A stretch of 14,915 nucleotides of DNA from the NCBI GenBank assembly GCA_035691865.1, contig DASSIM010000127.1, positions 1 through 14,915 on the forward strand, in the 5' to 3' direction. This DNA is from Nitrosopolaris sp035691865. GTDB lineage: Archaea > Thermoproteota > Nitrososphaeria > Nitrososphaerales > Nitrososphaeraceae. The notes below the pieces were generated by a model. That model saw nothing but the letters and a program-made list of their open reading frames with translations, searched no databases and had not been told where the DNA came from. Position numbers and translations under genes: made by a program. Below, in pieces: positions 13,927 through 14,915 of the stretch (positions are counted from its first letter, which is position 1; every line of letters begins with the position of its first letter).

Positions 13927-14040
13927 CTATTTCCTCGCTAATGGTTGAATGGCTGATCCGATTAAAATCAATGTAAGTCCATAACTTAGATACCGAAGGC
14001 CATCATCAAAGGGGGATTGTCCTAACTGATCGTATCTCAT
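13927..14040 (-). CDS. 37-residue single-helix membrane peptide
   Basis: ATG 14040 to TAG 13927 encodes MRYDQLGQSPFDDGLRYLSY then GLTLILIGSAIQPLARK. The first half is polar and acidic, then one membrane helix (about residues 18-33), ending in a basic ARK, which by the positive-inside rule puts the C-terminus in the cytoplasm. It ends 13 bases before the secreted 210-residue gene in the same direction, so the two are probably co-transcribed. TTATTAACC on the minus strand, 23-32 bases before the ATG, would serve a leaderless start. It is too short for ordinary gene callers. No family recognised; it could be a membrane partner of the secreted protein. Confidence 0.5.
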   Translation of the reverse strand: MRYDQLGQSPFDDGLRYLSYGLTLILIGSAIQPLARK

Positions 14041-14102
14041 TTACATAATATAATAAAAAGTGGTTAATAAAGAGGACATTTTCTATAGATAGAATTATCG
14101 AT

Positions 14103-14407
14103 CTATATACCAACAATTTTCATGATTATCTCTTTAAATTCTGGTGCTTTGGAGAAGAGATAAGTATTCAATCTATCCGACTGTTCTAACGACGGTTTAA
14201 TACCTCTGTTTTGACAATAGGTGGAAAAGAGGAGAGTTATATGCGAAAAACTGCACCCATAAGAAAATCAGTCTCATTAGTGACTGTTTTGTTTAAGTTA
14301 TATTTTTTGGTACGAAATACTTCTGTAATATAAGGAAGGTCATTTAGTGTGTCTTCAACAGCCTGTTTTAGTAACGCGTCAAATATTTCGTCTTTAGCAG
14401 AAGACAT
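14103..14407 (-). pseudogene. Conserved small protein gene with a homopolymer frameshift
   Basis: From ATG 14407 the first frame encodes 56 residues: MSSAKDEIFDALLKQAVEDT, YITEVFRTKKYNLNKTVTNE, TDFLMGAVF, then TAA 14237. At the run of five T (14246-14250, minus strand) the adjacent frame takes over with LLFSTYCQNRGIKPSLEQSD, RLNTYLFSKAPEFKEIIMKI, VGI, TAG 14103. One more T in the run would give a single protein of about 101 residues, helical and soluble with one Cys. The continuous protein character on both sides makes this a real one-base deletion, slippage or a sequencing error. The function of the family is unknown to me. Confidence 0.6.
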
Positions 14408-14690
14408 TATCTACTATAGACTTGTAGTAACCCTTATCTCTTTACCTTCAAGTTTTGATATATCTATCTTAGAAGGTAAAATGATGTTATGACTTCCTCT
14501 TTATATCCTCGCCTCATGTAGGTCAGATTATGATTTTCCCTCAGAATCCCGAGAGTATTTTCTATTGTGGAAGTGCCCTCAGAGCTTATCGTATTTTAGG
14601 GTTAGTTCAACAATAATTGGATGGACAATAACAATAAGTATTGTTAAATCCTTATAGCTGAAGAGATATGTTATTCAGGAGTCGTTATCG
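14408..14690. other. Intergenic region with inverted repeats
   Basis: No gene is supportable. TTTACCTTC (14441-14449) and GAAGGTAAA (14472-14480) form a perfect 9-bp inverted repeat with a 22-base loop. A stronger palindrome at 14629-14646 is listed separately. Confidence 0.5.
14629..14646. promoter_or_regulatory. Perfect palindrome upstream of the last gene
   Basis: TAACAATA-AG-TATTGTTA, two perfect 8-base arms with a 2-base centre, lies 45 bases before TTG 14691. Extra ACAATA copies occur just upstream (14610-14630). Position and symmetry fit an operator for a dimeric regulator of the following membrane-protein gene. Confidence 0.45.
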
Positions 14691-14915
14691 TTGTATCCTG
14701 CTATTGAGGGTTTGATTGGGGGCATAATTTCAACAGCAGCTATGACATTGAGTGAGATACCATCATGGATGAGGTGGGGTCTTCACGGTGTCTTTGAATG
14801 GCACGAAAATCACATTATAACCACTCATCTGCTTCATTTGTCGGAGGCAAAAAGAAGGAAGAATCTTTTCAAAGGAGTCTTCTTCTTTCATTTCCTCAAT
14901 GGTTCTTTAGCAGGA
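14691..14915 (+). CDS. Integral membrane protein, N-terminal part (cut by window edge)
   Basis: Seventy-five codons run open to the window end. The TTG at 14691 is preceded by AGGAG nine bases upstream; the frame is closed by TAG at about 14655, so the start is between there and 14691. The sequence reads YPAIEGLIGGIISTAAMTLS (first membrane helix), EIPSWMRWGLHGVFEWHENH (amphipathic with His/Glu), a basic loop SEAKRRKNLFKG and the start of a second helix (VFFFHFLNGSLAG). The His/Glu-rich loop could bind a metal, which is speculation. I do not recognise the family. Confidence 0.6.
   Translation, partial: MYPAIEGLIGGIISTAAMTLSEIPSWMRWGLHGVFEWHENHIITTHLLHLSEAKRRKNLFKGVFFFHFLNGSLAG

Noticed and set aside
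1..14915. Reassignment of TGA to Trp
   Set aside because: Three intact genes end at TGA at natural C-termini and TGG is used normally; the broken genes also contain frameshifts and deletions that recoding cannot explain.
1..14915. tRNA genes, CRISPR arrays, insertion sequences, att sites
   Set aside because: No T-loop consensus with a foldable cloverleaf, no regularly spaced repeats, no transposase or integrase motifs and no terminal inverted repeats were found.

Overview
The window looks like chromosomal DNA of an ammonia-oxidising archaeon of the Nitrososphaerota (Thaumarchaeota), perhaps close to Nitrosocosmicus or Nitrososphaera. This is inferred, not proven. The signs are AT-rich DNA, archaeal TATA-type boxes close to start codons, cupredoxins with a C-x2-H-x3-M copper loop, many small Sec-type secreted proteins, a site-2-protease/CBS pair, an F420-type NADP oxidoreductase, and small conserved proteins of a style I associate with this group. 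No rRNA, tRNA, CRISPR array, integrase or insertion sequence was seen.

Layout. 1-1142: the end of a cupredoxin gene, an open frame running on past its stop, an alcohol-dehydrogenase tail fossil, and a long empty stretch. 1143-3082: a CBS protein and an M50 site-2 protease overlapping by one base on the minus strand, divergent from a secreted PepSY protein. 3105-3866: remnants on the minus strand, including a DUF488 gene with two in-frame TGA codons. 4055-5777: a class III nucleotidyl cyclase, a CBS-domain fossil and an F420/NADP oxidoreductase. 6154-8910: a cupredoxin broken by two frameshifts, a four-helix membrane protein and a DEAD-box RNA helicase. 9011-11038: a conserved protein of unknown function preceded by a 26-residue ORF, a heavily deleted Kef-type antiporter, and a small zinc-binding protein. 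11524-12790: truncated ABM-like, DUF763 and secreted-protein genes. 12853-14407: minus-strand genes for two secreted proteins that share a paired-cysteine module, a 37-residue membrane peptide, and a gene frameshifted at a homopolymer. 14691-end: the start of a membrane protein.

The dominant theme is decay. About ten genes are broken by nonsense codons, frameshifts, truncation or internal deletion, next to roughly a dozen intact ones. Three of the nonsense codons are TGA, two of them at tryptophan positions expected from family memory (DUF763 and one of two in DUF488) and one at a weaker match. Intact genes use TGA as a stop and TGG for Trp, so gene decay explains this better than recoding. 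The protease/CBS pair may be an early case: the usual fusion is split by a one-base frame change and the first zinc-binding His of HExxH is Arg. The intact genes point to envelope and copper proteins, membrane quality control, nucleotide signalling and RNA metabolism; they do not form one operon. The least explained potentially functional locus is the cluster of secreted paired-cysteine proteins with the small membrane peptide (12853-14040).
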